Positions 18,490-29,628 of a stretch of 64,000 nucleotides of DNA are shown here, piece by piece. The DNA is taken from contig WBZZ01004539.1 of the NCBI GenBank assembly GCA_019918135.1, forward strand, positions 86,001 through 150,000, in the 5' to 3' direction. The position numbers were made by a program, and so were the translations under genes. The DNA is from Paulinella micropora. Its lineage: Eukaryota > Cercozoa > Imbricatea > Euglyphida > Paulinellidae. Below the pieces are notes generated by a model that saw only the letters and a list, made by a program, of their open reading frames with translations, was not told the DNA's origin and ran no database searches. The number at the start of each line of letters is the position of its first letter. Position 1 is the stretch's first letter.

Positions 18490-18935
18490 TGAGCGGATTT
18501 CGTAGCAGGTGAAAAATCAGAAAGCCACATTTACATTATAAAGCATGTCTCAGATGTCGAGATTATATGAACATTTACCCAAACCGCAAGGAAGTAAACA
18601 GGCGGGCTTATCAAAAAAGAAAACTAAAACAACAGACACAACAAGCGGGCGACGGCTTTGAACCGAAACCGCTTATAAGACACGATACCACAGAGTTTGA
18701 TTTGGATGAATTATTATTAAAGAGCAACGAATTTAACGAACTCAAAACACAATGTGATAAATTAAAAAAACGGCAGGACAAACAACATGAAAAACGTATT
18801 ATAAATACAGACCAAATATGTGAATTTGTGGCTTATTTACAATGTCAAGTTATGAACCTTCAAAATTACAGAAGCAACAACAAAAAAGAAATTACAGCAA
18901 TTAATGACAAATTGAGCAAACTTAAAAACAAATAA
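18490..18935 (+). pseudogene. Cys-rich/coiled-coil hypothetical protein, early frameshift
   Basis: The frame from 18567 gives 122 residues: a basic start (NRKEVNRRAYQKRKLKQQ), an acidic middle and a coiled coil to the stop. Upstream, in the same frame, ACLRCRDYMN gives a CxxC. The better start codon, ATG at 18490 behind TATATATAAT, is in another frame (stop after seven codons). This and the gene before it may be distant relatives: CxxC followed by a basic Tyr-rich stretch. Confidence 0.4.
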
Positions 18936-18993
18936 AAAATTTATAAAAATATATATGACATTCTATATAAGGCCGTCTATACAGGGTGGTATA

Positions 18994-19400
18994 TGTCGTC
19001 TGAGATAAATCAAAATTCAATCAAATAATTAAAAGGATTGAAGACGAAGACGGCACGAAATTATTGATATATTTGGATACGTTATATTTGTATATTCAAG
19101 CAAAAATCAACAACATTATTATTGATAGCCCCGATTTTGAAGCCGATAGACTTTCCAGCAATTCACCCGTTTCATGAGTTGAAGTTGTTGGACAATAAGA
19201 ACCTTATTAATGGCTTATATATCACTTTAAACCAACTCAAAGAACTTGAAAATATAGATGATTATATAGAAGTAAGAAATATTATTAATGTGGCCGAAGG
19301 TTATCATAAAAGGGGTTATCCATGGCTACTGCACAATGTGATTGACATAAGCAAAAAAATGGACGCCAAAAAAAGAAGAAATAATTTAATTTGTGGCTAA
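18994..19400 (+). pseudogene. Hypothetical protein, two frameshifts
   Basis: ATG at 18994 behind TATATAAGG-like and TATATG sequences; the coding sequence moves through three frames before the long open part 19122-19400 (PAIHPFHELKLLDNKNLING, DDYIEVRNIINVAEGYHK). The product would be about 130 residues. The last bases touch the right arm of the inverted duplication. Family unknown. Confidence 0.35.
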
Positions 19401-19460
19401 CCAACAGCTCACAACCCGCGACCAACCCGCGAACAATTTTAATTTTTTTCTTTGCCCTGG

Positions 19461-19498
19461 CGGTTAAGGTTATGTGAATTATATGTTAAGGATATGAG
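19461..19498 (+). promoter_or_regulatory. Conserved 38-bp promoter-like motif (right arm)
   Basis: CGGTTAAGGTTATGTGAATT then ATATGTTAAGGATATGAG, followed by ACCCCCTTATATAAG and the ATG at 19516. The left arm has lost 22 bases of this copy. Confidence 0.6.
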
Positions 19499-19515
19499 AT
19501 ACCCCCTTATATAAG

Positions 19516-19837
19516 ATGGCGTATGTCTATCTGATGCGAGAAAGCAAACTGCCCGAGGCCCGTGGTTAAATTAATCTGCGAATTCATTGGAACCCGCAAG
19601 AAATGGACGCGGGCGAACTTCAAGGCTGTTGAATGCGACATTAAACTGATGCACGGCGACAATGGTGTGCGGATTAGAGACAAATTAATGGTTATGCCGC
19701 TTATTGAAATGAGAATGCCACAATTGCCACATTTTGAAAACATGTGCGAGGTGTTAATGGCTATTAAAAAGACGGACGACCCCGAATATTACAGCGAGAC
19801 ATGCAACGGCTTATATTATGCCTTGACTAATTGCTAA
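19516..19837 (+). pseudogene. Hypothetical protein with shared frameshift (right arm copy)
   Basis: Same sequence as 14701-15019. ATG at 19516 behind a full promoter motif gives 16 codons and a TAA; the long frame begins with GTG at 19562 and ends at 19837 (ending SETCNGLYYALTNC). Either the gene is broken or it starts at GTG. Unknown family. Confidence 0.4.
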
Positions 19838-20233
19838 TGAACCGGCGGGTGTATCAAAAAAAGACGAAATTATGTTTTTTGACGTATTAACGAACTGCAA
19901 AATGCTTTTATTTTCCAATAATGGCTTTATCTTGTTGAGCTCGTCAAGAGTGTAATTATTAACCAATGCGGGTATGATTTCCTTTTTTGAAATATGTTTG
20001 ATGGTTTCTTTATCCTTCTTTTTCATTTTCTTATCAATGTCTGCCTGTGGTATGTTATAAATGATTTTCCTTGTGTGATGATAGCGGGTTATCCCGTCTC
20101 TATCAACCCGCGGGACATAATACACATACTCCGTGTATGTCTCGTGTTTGATGGCATGACCCTCCGGCCTTGTTGTTGGTGCTGTGGCTGAGCCTAATGG
20201 CCGACCACGTCCTGTTTTCTTTTTTTCTTCCAT
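19811..20233 (-). CDS. AT-hook-like hypothetical protein (right arm copy)
   Basis: Identical at protein level to 14305-14727: GRGRP near the N-terminus, then a Tyr-rich stretch and a helical C-terminus. Divergent from the polymerase/helicase gene across an AT-rich spacer of about 75 bp, so both may share a promoter region. Confidence 0.55.
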   Translation of the reverse strand: MEEKKKTGRGRPLGSATAPTTRPEGHAIKHETYTEYVYYVPRVDRDGITRYHHTRKIIYNIPQADIDKKMKKKDKETIKHISKKEIIPALVNNYTLDELNKIKPLLENKSILQFVNTSKNIISSFFDTPAGSLAISQGII

Positions 20234-20307
20234 TATATAATATATATAAAATATTTCTAAAATAAATATTTAATTATTATTTTTTATTTTTCTTATAATA
20301 TATCACG

Positions 20308-23300
20308 ATGTTGAAAACTGGTATTCAATGCGCCAACAATGTCAAAGTTGTCATGCCCGAGCCTTCAAGGCTGTTAAGGTTAAGTGAATTATATGTTAAA
20401 GATATGAGTAACGATAAATATAAGATTAAGAGTGTTGAAGAAATGAGCACTGCCGACAAAATCAAGAAGCAAGCGATTGAAGACGCCAAAGCCATGAGTG
20501 CTTTGATTGATGCAGAACTTAAACAAATGAAACCTGCGGACAAGGCCGAGCCGGTGGCCGATGTGGTGGCCGATGTGGTGGCCGATGTGGTGGCCGATGT
20601 GGTGGCCGATGTGGTAGCCGATGTGGTGGCGGTTACTGAAGCACCTTTGACTTATTCTTTGAAAATCCCTGATTATGTGCTTACTACGGCTACAACTGGT
20701 GCTTTGAAAAAGATGCAAGAGAGATGGAAGTCGCAGAAAGTCAAGAACTGCGACTTTACGAACTGGCAACTCTATCAGCACAAGAAGCAGAACGTGCGAG
20801 ACTTTTGACTATTGAGGCAGTCATTGAAAATCCTTTATCTTACAAGCTAAATATACTTGCTTATGTGTTGGCCGAGGCAAAAATCCCAGTCCAAGCGCGC
20901 AAGACTACGGACTGGAAACTATCTGCTACAATGATTGCGATTTTACAAAGTGGCAATTGTATCAAGCACAGCAAAAAGCACTAATTCAACAGCCCGAGAT
21001 CAAGAAAGATGCTATTATGCTCACGGAAATATGCGACCTGAATAAGTTGAAGTATATAGTTAATAATCCTGATAAATTCAAGCACCTGATAAGAGCTGAA
21101 TGCTTTGAAGACAAAACATACGACCCGTTTGGACTTGCTAGAAGTTATGCGGATGCATATAATATCATTAGCAAGCAGATTGTGGTATCATACCGACAAA
21201 GAAACGGCCTTGGCCGATATTTTGCTAATAAAGGTTTAAGCCTTCAAGGTTTGGCACGCGAAATACGGCACACGATAGCCCGTGGTGATTATGTTGATAT
21301 TGATATGGTTAATGCACACCCTGTCATATTTGCATTTATCTGTAGTAAGCACGGCTTGCCGACACCTGTATTGAATGCTTATGTGCGTGATAGAGACATT
21401 ATCATTAAGCAGTCGGGACTGGACAAAGAGACTATTAAAAAATGCGTTCTTAGTCTGACTAATGGCGGGCGTCATGACTTCAATGAGGTCGTAGCAATAC
21501 AAAAGTGAACCCTGAGACTAAGGAGTTTATTATCAAATTCAAAGCCGAATTAACTGATATACATAAGAAATTAGCCAACTTACCTGAATATGCAGAGTTA
21601 TTTGAACAACGGCGCGACATTAGAAAGAAAGCGGGCAAAGGCTACAACCATGAGGCAGGTCTTGTCAATGCTTTGATGTGCGACATGGAAAACGATATTT
21701 TAATGGTTATTTACGAGACACTAGACAAGCCCGAGAAATGTGTGTTATGCTTTGACGGTCTAATGATACCGCGTAATCATGAGGCTGATTTGGTAAAATG
21801 TGAGAAAGCAGTGGCCAATGCTTTGGGTATTAATATTAAATTAGTTATCAAGCCGATGAACGAAGGTTTTGATAAAGCACTATTTCAAGCAATGAGTCCA
21901 AATAAAAAAGAAGATGTAGCAAAAAAGATGATTGGTATGATATTAGATGACAATGTGAATGATAGCAACATTGCCGACTGCTTCCATATGCTTATGGGCG
22001 ACGATATCATTACGGTTAACGAAGCGGGAGACGGCTATATCTGGGATGAAACTAATTGTATATGGAAGCCTTCCAGCTCAAGTGCGTTAATGTTGAAAGA
22101 TGTAGTAGAAAACGTGCTTGAACATTTTAGAGAGAAACAACATAAAGCCGAGGGCGATCAAAATAAATTCTATATATTGCAAGTTAAGAATACTATTGAC
22201 ATTAGAAACAGAATTCAAAGTGCTAGAGGTGCCCGCGATTGTTGGACTTTTGCCAAGGACTTTTTTTCTTAATGAAAACTTTGAAAATGCACTCAATAGA
22301 AATCCTTTTGCCAATAAAGCATAAGCTCGTGATTGATTTGCGAACTCGTGCTACACGTGCGAGGACTAAGGAAGATATGTTTAGCCTGGAGTGTCCTGTT
22401 GAATTCATATCCGCCGATAAGAGAACTGATGACGATAGACGTGGTCTAGCAAAATTTGTGGAACCGATATTTATGAGAAATAAGGAGTATATTGATTACT
22501 GCCAGATTAAATTAGGCTCATACCTTAGCGGGCGGATTAATCGCGATATTGATATTAATCATGGCGATGGTAAAAATGGTAAGTCATTGTTAATGACGGC
22601 GCTATCTACCATATTAGGCGAATTCTTTGGTTATATAGGTAAAAATGTAGTTGTATGCGATGTGCGGGCTCATAAGAAAGATAATGCGGGAAATCGTACA
22701 AGTCATTTGATGCCGATGAAAAACAAGAGGCGTGTCAGTGTCCAAGAAATAACAGACGACGAAAAAATACACAGTGATATGGTTAAAAAGATAGCAAGCA
22801 ACGACCCGATTGAAGGCGTGCGAGAGGTTTATGGCCGTAAAACTACTACATTAACCCCGATGTGTAAATTGATGATTAACACGAACCACATACCAAAATT
22901 TGATAGCACAGACAATGCCGTCATAGATGGGTTGGTGTTTAATCCATTTAATTCACGCTTTCTTACTAAAACCGCTTTGAATGAAGAAAAAGATAGCGGG
23001 CGGTATGATACCGCGGAATACAATTATGAAATAGCGGATGCTGATATCGTTAATAAGTATAATAAAGAAGGCCGTTATATTGATGTGCTATTTAGTTGGA
23101 TGATTGAGGGATGCGTGAAATATTATGAATGCCGTGATGGAGGTATTGAAAAGCCGGCTTTAGTTAAGAAATACATTAATGCCACCGAGAATGATGTTGT
23201 TGCGACATGGGCGTCGTTTAGATGCGAGGTTATCAATGCCGACAATTGGAAGAATATGGATAAAGAAAGCAAACGCAATTATTCAACTTCTTCTATGGAG

Positions 23301-23435
23301 TTATTTGAGGATTTTGTTAGATGGGGTAAAAATAATGGATGTTTAGCGGGTCAAACTCAAAAAGCGTTTAACAAACGGCTTAAATTATTAGCGGATTTTA
23401 GGAAGACTATGAAGGGGTTTATTTTGATAGAATAA
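20308..23435 (+). pseudogene. TV-Pol-like polymerase fused to SF3 helicase (right arm, colinear, frameshifted)
   Basis: Spread over frames 20308-20808, 20724-20984, 20957-21508, 21505-22272 and 22239-23435, about 1000 codons in all. Order: Val-Ala-Asp repeat; a duplicated module (PLTYSLKIPDYVL / PLSYKLNILAYVL, each followed by a CDFT-x-WQLYQ segment); polymerase-like motifs GDYVDIDMVNAHP, KKCVLSLTNGG and CVLCFDGLMIPR, as in the TV-Pol family related to family-A polymerases; a D5-type linker; then SF3 helicase with GDGKNGKS and MINTNHIPKF. TV-Pol/SF3 fusions replicate PLVs, virophages and related transposons. At least four frameshifts, most shared with the left arm; one T-run (22260) is longer only here. 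The helicase Arg in NAVIDRLVF is Gly here. Probably inactive. Confidence 0.75.
20371..20408 (+). promoter_or_regulatory. Conserved 38-bp motif at the start of the polymerase/helicase gene
   Basis: CTGTTAAGGTTAAGTGAATT then ATATGTTAAAGATATGAG. It lies inside the frame that opens at 20308, and its last bases contain ATG at 20404 (MSNDKYKIKS), in frame with the downstream sequence. This argues that translation starts at 20404 and the upstream codons are promoter. Confidence 0.5.
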
Positions 23436-24600
23436 AGTTGTTATCTTATTAATAGCAACGGCCAGAACGGCTTGAAAAAAATATTTTTTAATGATGATTA
23501 TAAAAAATAGTCATTTTCGTCATATTTTTTAATTAATAGGAAGGACTAAAACAATGAAATATGCTTTCGTGATACATCAAATTAGCCGTTATAAACTTCG
23601 TCATATTTTTGAAAAAATCATCAAAATTTGATATATTAACAGCGGTCAAATCAATGAAATAGGCCTTCGTATTAACTATGACGATATGACGATCTTCCGC
23701 AAACTAAAATCTCCGTATATAAAAAATATATTTTATAAAAATAGTGTGAGAGTTGTGGTAATATCCTTAACAAGTTAGACCATGTGTTTTATAAAAGATT
23801 TTTTTTAGACATAAAAGAAATGTTGCGGAACATCGTCATATCGTCATATTGTAAATTATTAACAGTAAGCCTTATTATATAGTATTTATACCTTTATTTT
23901 AAATATAAAAGTTATGAAGGCAAATACTTTTAAAATACAAAATATGAAGTATGGTCATGCCAAATTAACGCAGTAGTCGTAGAACGTCGAGTTAGAAGAG
24001 AAAATGCAATTTATTTGGTAAAATTTATAAAATTGATTTAGCAAAAATAAAACTGTCAGCATTTCCCCGGCAAGGGGACCCATCGGAAAACAAAAGTTAC
24101 AAAACTAGTTTTTACGGTCCCGAAGTCGAGGGAACGCGCGTTTTTCTTTTTGCCGAGCACTGCGAACGTGCTGGCTACGGATCCGCATTGCGCATAGGCC
24201 TGTGGGGCCGGGTCCCAGGGATTTTGTCTGGTACTCCGGGCTCAACTCTCGCTCTGTTCCTATCAATGGGGAAAAGAGTGTAGCGCAAAGCGAAAACACT
24301 CTAAAAGCACAAATAACATGGTGGCGAGTCCTATCCAGCTACAAGAGTGCTTTTGGGCACAAAATCTCTAAAAGCAGAGGGCTGCTTAGTGACTTTGTTC
24401 CCAGAAGCGCTCAGTCACACGTTGACGCCGCCCACTTCCGACTCGACCAATCGCAGCGCGAAGCACAACCTAAACAGCTGGGGTAGATAAGGAATAGCGA
24501 GGTTGACCCTCGTATAAGATAATGCAAGACCGACTTTGAGTTTTGACACTCATTTCCGGTCCCCGGTTCCTTGACTTTGCCAAAATTGGCATAAACCCCT
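23436..24600. other. End of element B and unassigned flank
   Basis: 23436-23905 is the outer end of the right arm: repeated TTCGTCATATTTTT words, and the TATGACGA inverted repeat at 23680-23850. From about 23930 base composition changes to GC-richer sequence with no gene I can support. It ends where the copia RNase H begins and may include a remnant of its 3' LTR, but I found no matching LTR on the other side. Confidence 0.4.
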
Positions 24601-24621
24601 ACTAAGGCTATAGCTCGCCTA

Positions 24622-26076
24622 TCAGTCCTTCAGCGCTACCTTTCTAAGCGCTTCCAAATCAAATGCGGGGCAAAACACGTCTAACAACGCGTCTGCTTGA
24701 TCCTTGGGCAAATGCTTGGTCAGTACGTCTCCTAACTGCCCTTTGGTACCCACCTTCCTGAACTTTGCTATACCTTCCTGTTCTAGCTCGTGCAGGTAGT
24801 GTTCTTCCAAAGGCGTCTTTTAAATTAGTGCGTGGTCCAGCTAACCCGCGTTGTGCGGTTAATATAGTTTGGGCATTATCCTCATGAACGTTAAATGGTT
24901 TGGCCTCCGGGATACCTTATTCATCTCGCATGTTGCAAATTGACATGGCTTCCCTAAGGGCCTCATTGGCTGCGAAAATTTCCGCATCGCTCGAAGAAAG
25001 TGCTACCTTTGACTGTCTTTTGGACAACCAAGCTATGGGATCGCCTCCAACCAAGACTACATACCCCGTACGAGATTTTCCCGTCTTTAGACAAACCCTG
25101 TGAGCCGCGTCGGGCCAAACTGTCATGGGTCCTACTACGGGTCCTGCCTTTCCTACTGCATTATGCTCCTTCTTACTGAATTTAAGTACTCTATCGTTTT
25201 TCAGGTATCGGATGATCTTCCCTAACTTGGCATAAGTCTTCCCCACATCTACCGTTTGCATTACGCTAGCATAATTGAGCGCTTCCTCTATATCCGGCCT
25301 AGTCATCTTAGCCAAAAAGAGTAAACTCCCAACTATCTGTGGAACCGAAAATTGTCTAAGTCTAGCTTGCGTGTCCATCGGCATCGGGTCAGTTTTCGAT
25401 CCGGGTGTTGCGCTTGGTTTGGATTGATCATACCCGCAAAATTTTACAACTTTTTGAGCGTAACTTTGCTGACTTAGAATTATTTCGGACTTAGTTTGAA
25501 TTATTTCCATACCCTTGAATTCCTTCGTTAACCCTAGTCTTTTGATGGGGAAGTGCATCTCAAGTTTATCGCAAAAACGATCATAGGCTTGTTCGTTAGG
25601 TGCCATGAATATGAGGTCATCAACATGAAAAACACCTACAATTCCTTCACCTAATTTCACTCCCTTCTCCAACAACATGCAAGGGTCGGATTTGAGTGTG
25701 ATAAATCCTAACTGTCTCAAAAGCACTGAAAAGATGTCATACCAGCGCTTTCCTGCCTGGGGCGCGCCGTATAACGCCTTGATTACTTTCCATATCTTCC
25801 CTACTCTCCCTATCACGGATGCTCCATGAGGGGGGCGAGCATATATGGCGTCAATCATGTCAGCATTAAGATAGGCATTCTTAAAGTCTACCCATACAGT
25901 CTCCTACCATAGCTAACAGTTAACTTGCAAAGAAGCAAAACTGATCGGTGGTTCGTACATGGTACATAGAGCTGTTCTGGGTTGTAGCTTACTCCCGGTT
26001 GCAATTGATCTCCCCTTAAGGATAAACGTGACTTGACGAACCTACGTTCATCCTGGTCCGTTTTGACCTTTTGCAC
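24622..26076 (-). pseudogene. Copia reverse transcriptase and RNase H
   Basis: Frame 25888-26076 gives RFVKSRLSLRGDQLQPGVSY, the start of the copia RT. WVDFKNAYLNAD and YARPPHGA follow across a frameshift, then 24917-25858 with ALYGAPQAGKRWYD and the active site as HVDDLIF (family usually YVDD). RNase H follows: WLSKRQSKVALSSSDAEIFA, DNAQTILT, and DVLTKHLPK in the frame 24622-24810. Frameshifts near 25900 and 24840 show it is no longer functional. Confidence 0.85.
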
Positions 26077-26149
26077 CCAAATTAATCCTAGTATCTTAGC
26101 TCCTGCTTTTCTGGCCTCGCTTTCGTCTACCCATTGGTCGGTCTTGAAC

Positions 26150-26884
26150 TCAGCTATAGAACGTAGTTCTGTATCTATCCCTGCCTGTAGATCTTTGAGT
26201 CATACCCTCTATCGCTAAGTCTGGCGGCAAATGTATATAAAACATCCATTCACTCGCTTCATCATGTGAAATGCAATCATCCATGTCATACATAGTAGTA
26301 ACATGATGTGTAGAAATGCGGGTTAAGTCTACTTGCTTTCTCACTCTTCTACCGCTGACTATGTTCGCTTCCGACACCTTGTCGCTCTGTTCCCAAGTTA
26401 ATCCCTTGGCTGGGGCCTTATCCTCTATATACTTTGATGTGGGGTCATGTTGTGCGCTAGGGCTATTCATATTTATAGGCAAGGGCCCTATACTCATGCG
26501 CTCATCTATTTGCTCCCCCTGGACTGCATCAACCTCGTGAGGTTCATGTTCTCTCTAGCTTGGCCTCTACCTTATCCTCTATCTCGCTATCTACATGCGG
26601 TGTAGTGGTGGGACTGTGTGGGATGGTGCAACTGGAATTTCAGTGGAACTGGGCTCGAAATCGGCTACCTGGCTAGCTATCCCGGTGTCTATGAGCCCCT
26701 GTGTTGTGCTTGGGTCATTTTCATAAGCGATTTCTGGCTGTGTGTCTATCTCCACTTCAGTTGCATCTTCCCATACTACCTTAGGTTCAATAGACTCATC
26801 TACCCTACTAAGATCAAAACGAACGTTTCTAACGCCTGATAATACCTTCTGTCCGTCCCAAACTCTGTACAAATTGCGATGCAT
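26150..26884 (-). pseudogene. Copia linker between integrase and RT
   Basis: Two frames (26150-26497 and 26591-26884) of low-complexity, acidic and Pro/Ser/Thr-rich sequence, including RRVRKQVDLTRIS, which resembles the 'R-x-R-K' stretch before copia RT. It is the C-terminal integrase tail and spacer, with frameshifts. Confidence 0.5.
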
Positions 26885-27851
26885 ATCGTATCCTACTAAC
26901 TTTACTTACTAACTTACCGGGCACGGATCCTTTGCCATTTACTTTTCCCACGTGCATCACCCCCATGCACCCAATTGGTCGCAATTGGTGCAATGGTGGC
27001 GTACGTTTGAACAGTAATTGATATGGTGACGTGCCCTTATGTTGTCCCTTAGTTATATGCAAAATGTTATAAAGCACAGTGGCTCCATGCTCCATTTCTG
27101 CCCAGAAGTTGGGCGGAAATCGAGCATGCTGCCTAAGTGGGCCAGCAGGGCCCCCCGTCACCCCATTCATTCTCTCAGCTCTCGCGTTAACATCTTTATC
27201 TGCAGTAGCTGCGTCTTTTCCTATAATATCACTATATTTCTCACTAATCTCTTTGGGTGCGGTGAATTCCTGATCGCAAACTATAACTTTAGCTTTACTT
27301 TCTGTTTGTCTCTCTATGAATGCTATTGCTTTATGTATACAAGATACGAACTCATTCTTGTGCCGCAAATAGAAATCTTATGCATAACCCGAGAAATCAT
27401 CCATAACAGTAAATTTATATCTTCTCCCCTCTCTGGACATGACTCTCCACGGGCCTTGCGAATCGCAGTGCAACATTTCTCCCACTCTCTCTGCTTTAGG
27501 CAAATGATTAGAGGCAAAACGAGGTAACACGCTAGCCTTGGCTATCATGCATGGCTCACACATTCTACACTCTTCTCTCGCACTCTCTACTGTGCAGTCT
27601 CTACCTATTAACTTAATGCCTATGGCGTCTGCAAAAGCTTTAGTTCGCTCCCAACTCACATGACCCGCCATGGCGTGTACTATACTAACTGGCAGTGCTC
27701 TCACTCTCTTGACCTGAGAAGGGTATTTGACAAACAGAACAGCATTCTTTATTATTACATTAGATGATTTAAAGCTCACTTTACTCTCTCTTGCTGTTAC
27801 TTTGCCCCTTTTGTGTCTGCAAGTGTGGGCTTTATGCTTGGGTTCTCCCAC
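26829..27851 (-). pseudogene. Copia GAG-pre-integrase and integrase
   Basis: Frame 27378-27851 has the zinc-like region (HAMAGHVSWERTKAFADAI, CRMCEPCMIAKA) and the first catalytic Asp (MLHCDSQGPWRVMS). Frame 26829-27368 has the second Asp/Glu part: KVIVCDQEFTAP, ARAERMNGVT with the catalytic Glu, FWAEMEHGATVLYNI and the KL-x-x-K ending typical of copia. One frameshift lies near 27370. Confidence 0.85.
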
Positions 27852-29139
27852 CCTGTTGCCCCGCCTCTCTCTCTCTTTCTGGCACTCCCTTGGGCATGGA
27901 ACGACGAGTGGGGTCTAGCTTACTATCCTTACTGCTGTCCCATCTATAAAGCAACGCTTTCGTTAGTCTCCCCCTGACCAGAATGTCCTTTTCCTTCACC
28001 GGCAGTGCTCCCTTCAATATGAACATCTGTCCATGGAGTACTGCGCGATGATGGAAATGGTCCATCGGGCCTGTGGGAGCTACGTTGATGGGCATGTGAG
28101 GATCGTAGAAGGCTTTCTTACATATTTTATGCATGTTTTCCCCTCCGAGTCCATCAATTCCCGACACGCACATCATCCCTGCCTCATCTATCACTCGTGT
28201 TCCATTCCCTGTACTGAATGTCACTTTTGTGATCTTCTTCAACTCTTTCATCATCGTTTCGTCATGACAAACATACTGTGTCGCCCCACTGTCCTGGTAC
28301 ACATGCTTGCTCTTTGCTAGTCTACTGTGTGCCATGACTGTGGTCGTGTCAACTTTCTTCTTTGACTTATTCTTCTTATCTTTCTTCTTTTTCTTCATCT
28401 TCTTTTTCTTTTTCTTCTTCTTCGTCTGCTCTTCTTCTGACCCTGACCCAGAGGACTCTGATGGCTCTGACGACATAAGTTCTGGCACGTCGTCAGAGTC
28501 ATCAGGGTCATAGTCTCTATCTGGCATGTCTGTCTGCACCTGTCCCTTCAACTCGTCTTGCAAGCTCGTAATCACAGCTCTCACCTGTCTATCCAACTGA
28601 GTAATCCTCTCTCTTGATGCTCCTCTGATCAAGTGTTGAGGCACTGTTACCTCAACGAACTTGCCTGGGGGGTCTAGTCTTACTTCAATTCCCTCATCGT
28701 TCGGTGTGTCTGGTGTGATTGGTGTGATGGGTGTGATTGGTGTGAACGGTGTGTTGTGTTTGCTGTCGTGTTGAATGGAATAGGGACTGGGGCTGTTGCG
28801 TGTGTTGTGAGTCACAGAAACTAATTCTATGGCTCGCATCACATCAGTGAGATATTCGTTTATCTTTCCTCCTACCTCAATCACCCTCCTCTCATCCCAT
28901 ACTCCCCCTGATCTCTTGATCTCCCTCGCTATCTCTCCAACTGTGTGCACCCCAATGCATGATACTAATCTATCAGGTGATATCAGTGCATGCTGGGTTG
29001 CTGAAGGGGTGGGTGAGTTGGTACTTACCTTTTCCTCTTCCACTGGGACGCTGAGAGCAGACCTTGTGCGCGGAGACGAAGGTTGAGCTGGCTGGGACCG
29101 CCACGACCGGACTGTTGAGCCATTCCTACAAGACTCCAT
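27832..29139 (-). pseudogene. Copia protease region with Lys-rich insert
   Basis: HVYQDSGATQYVCHDETMM holds the aspartic protease DSG active site. Upstream is an acidic stretch and a run of more than 20 Lys residues with few Asp/Ser, and a Thr/Pro-rich tandem repeat from a (GGTGTGAT)n tract near 28710-28755. Downstream the frame joins the pre-integrase part. Confidence 0.75.
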
Positions 29140-29628
29140 GTAAGTGAGTTGAGCGTAGCTGAGGAGGTGGGATTACCAACCCAAGGTGGTGGTTGGTAAT
29201 TCCAGTCCTCTCCCTCAGCTATACCGCGTAAATTTCCGAACATTTCAAGAAATTTTGCCGGCAACAGCCTCGTTAGGGTAGTTGACTACAGCTGGTGGCC
29301 TATTAGCTGCCTTCTGTATTAAGTCTATAAAGGGGTGCATAGCACTTTGCCCTGCATGATAACCACAATAGTCATCATAGTATAGTCTGTCAGCCATTCT
29401 TTGAGGTGAACCGAACAAGTGGGCACCTAACCGAACTTTACAAGGTTTACCCCGAGAAGTTTCCCGCAGCATTGCTTAGTGCTAGAAATTCTTTCAGCTG
29501 TTCTTGTCTCGTTGGTTGGTTTGGGTGTTGCTGTTGTATAAGTCACTCTCTTCTTTGTGCTCTTCTTTGCCTGTTCGTCTTGTGGACGTAGAGTGTTGGG
29601 GTGTGATGGTGGGGCTACACCTATCTGC

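Larger units (their letters stand above)
19403..23905. repeat. Right arm of the large inverted duplication
   Basis: Reverse-complement partner of 10829-15112. Here the polymerase and helicase parts are colinear, so this arm shows the ancestral arrangement. It carries about 190 bases (23436-23622) and a complete promoter motif (19461-19498) missing on the left. Confidence 0.85.

Noticed and set aside
28307-28513. Phe/Ser-rich frame opposite the copia protease region
   Set aside because: It is the antisense of a poly-Lys/Glu coding tract; the minus-strand frame contains the protease motif.
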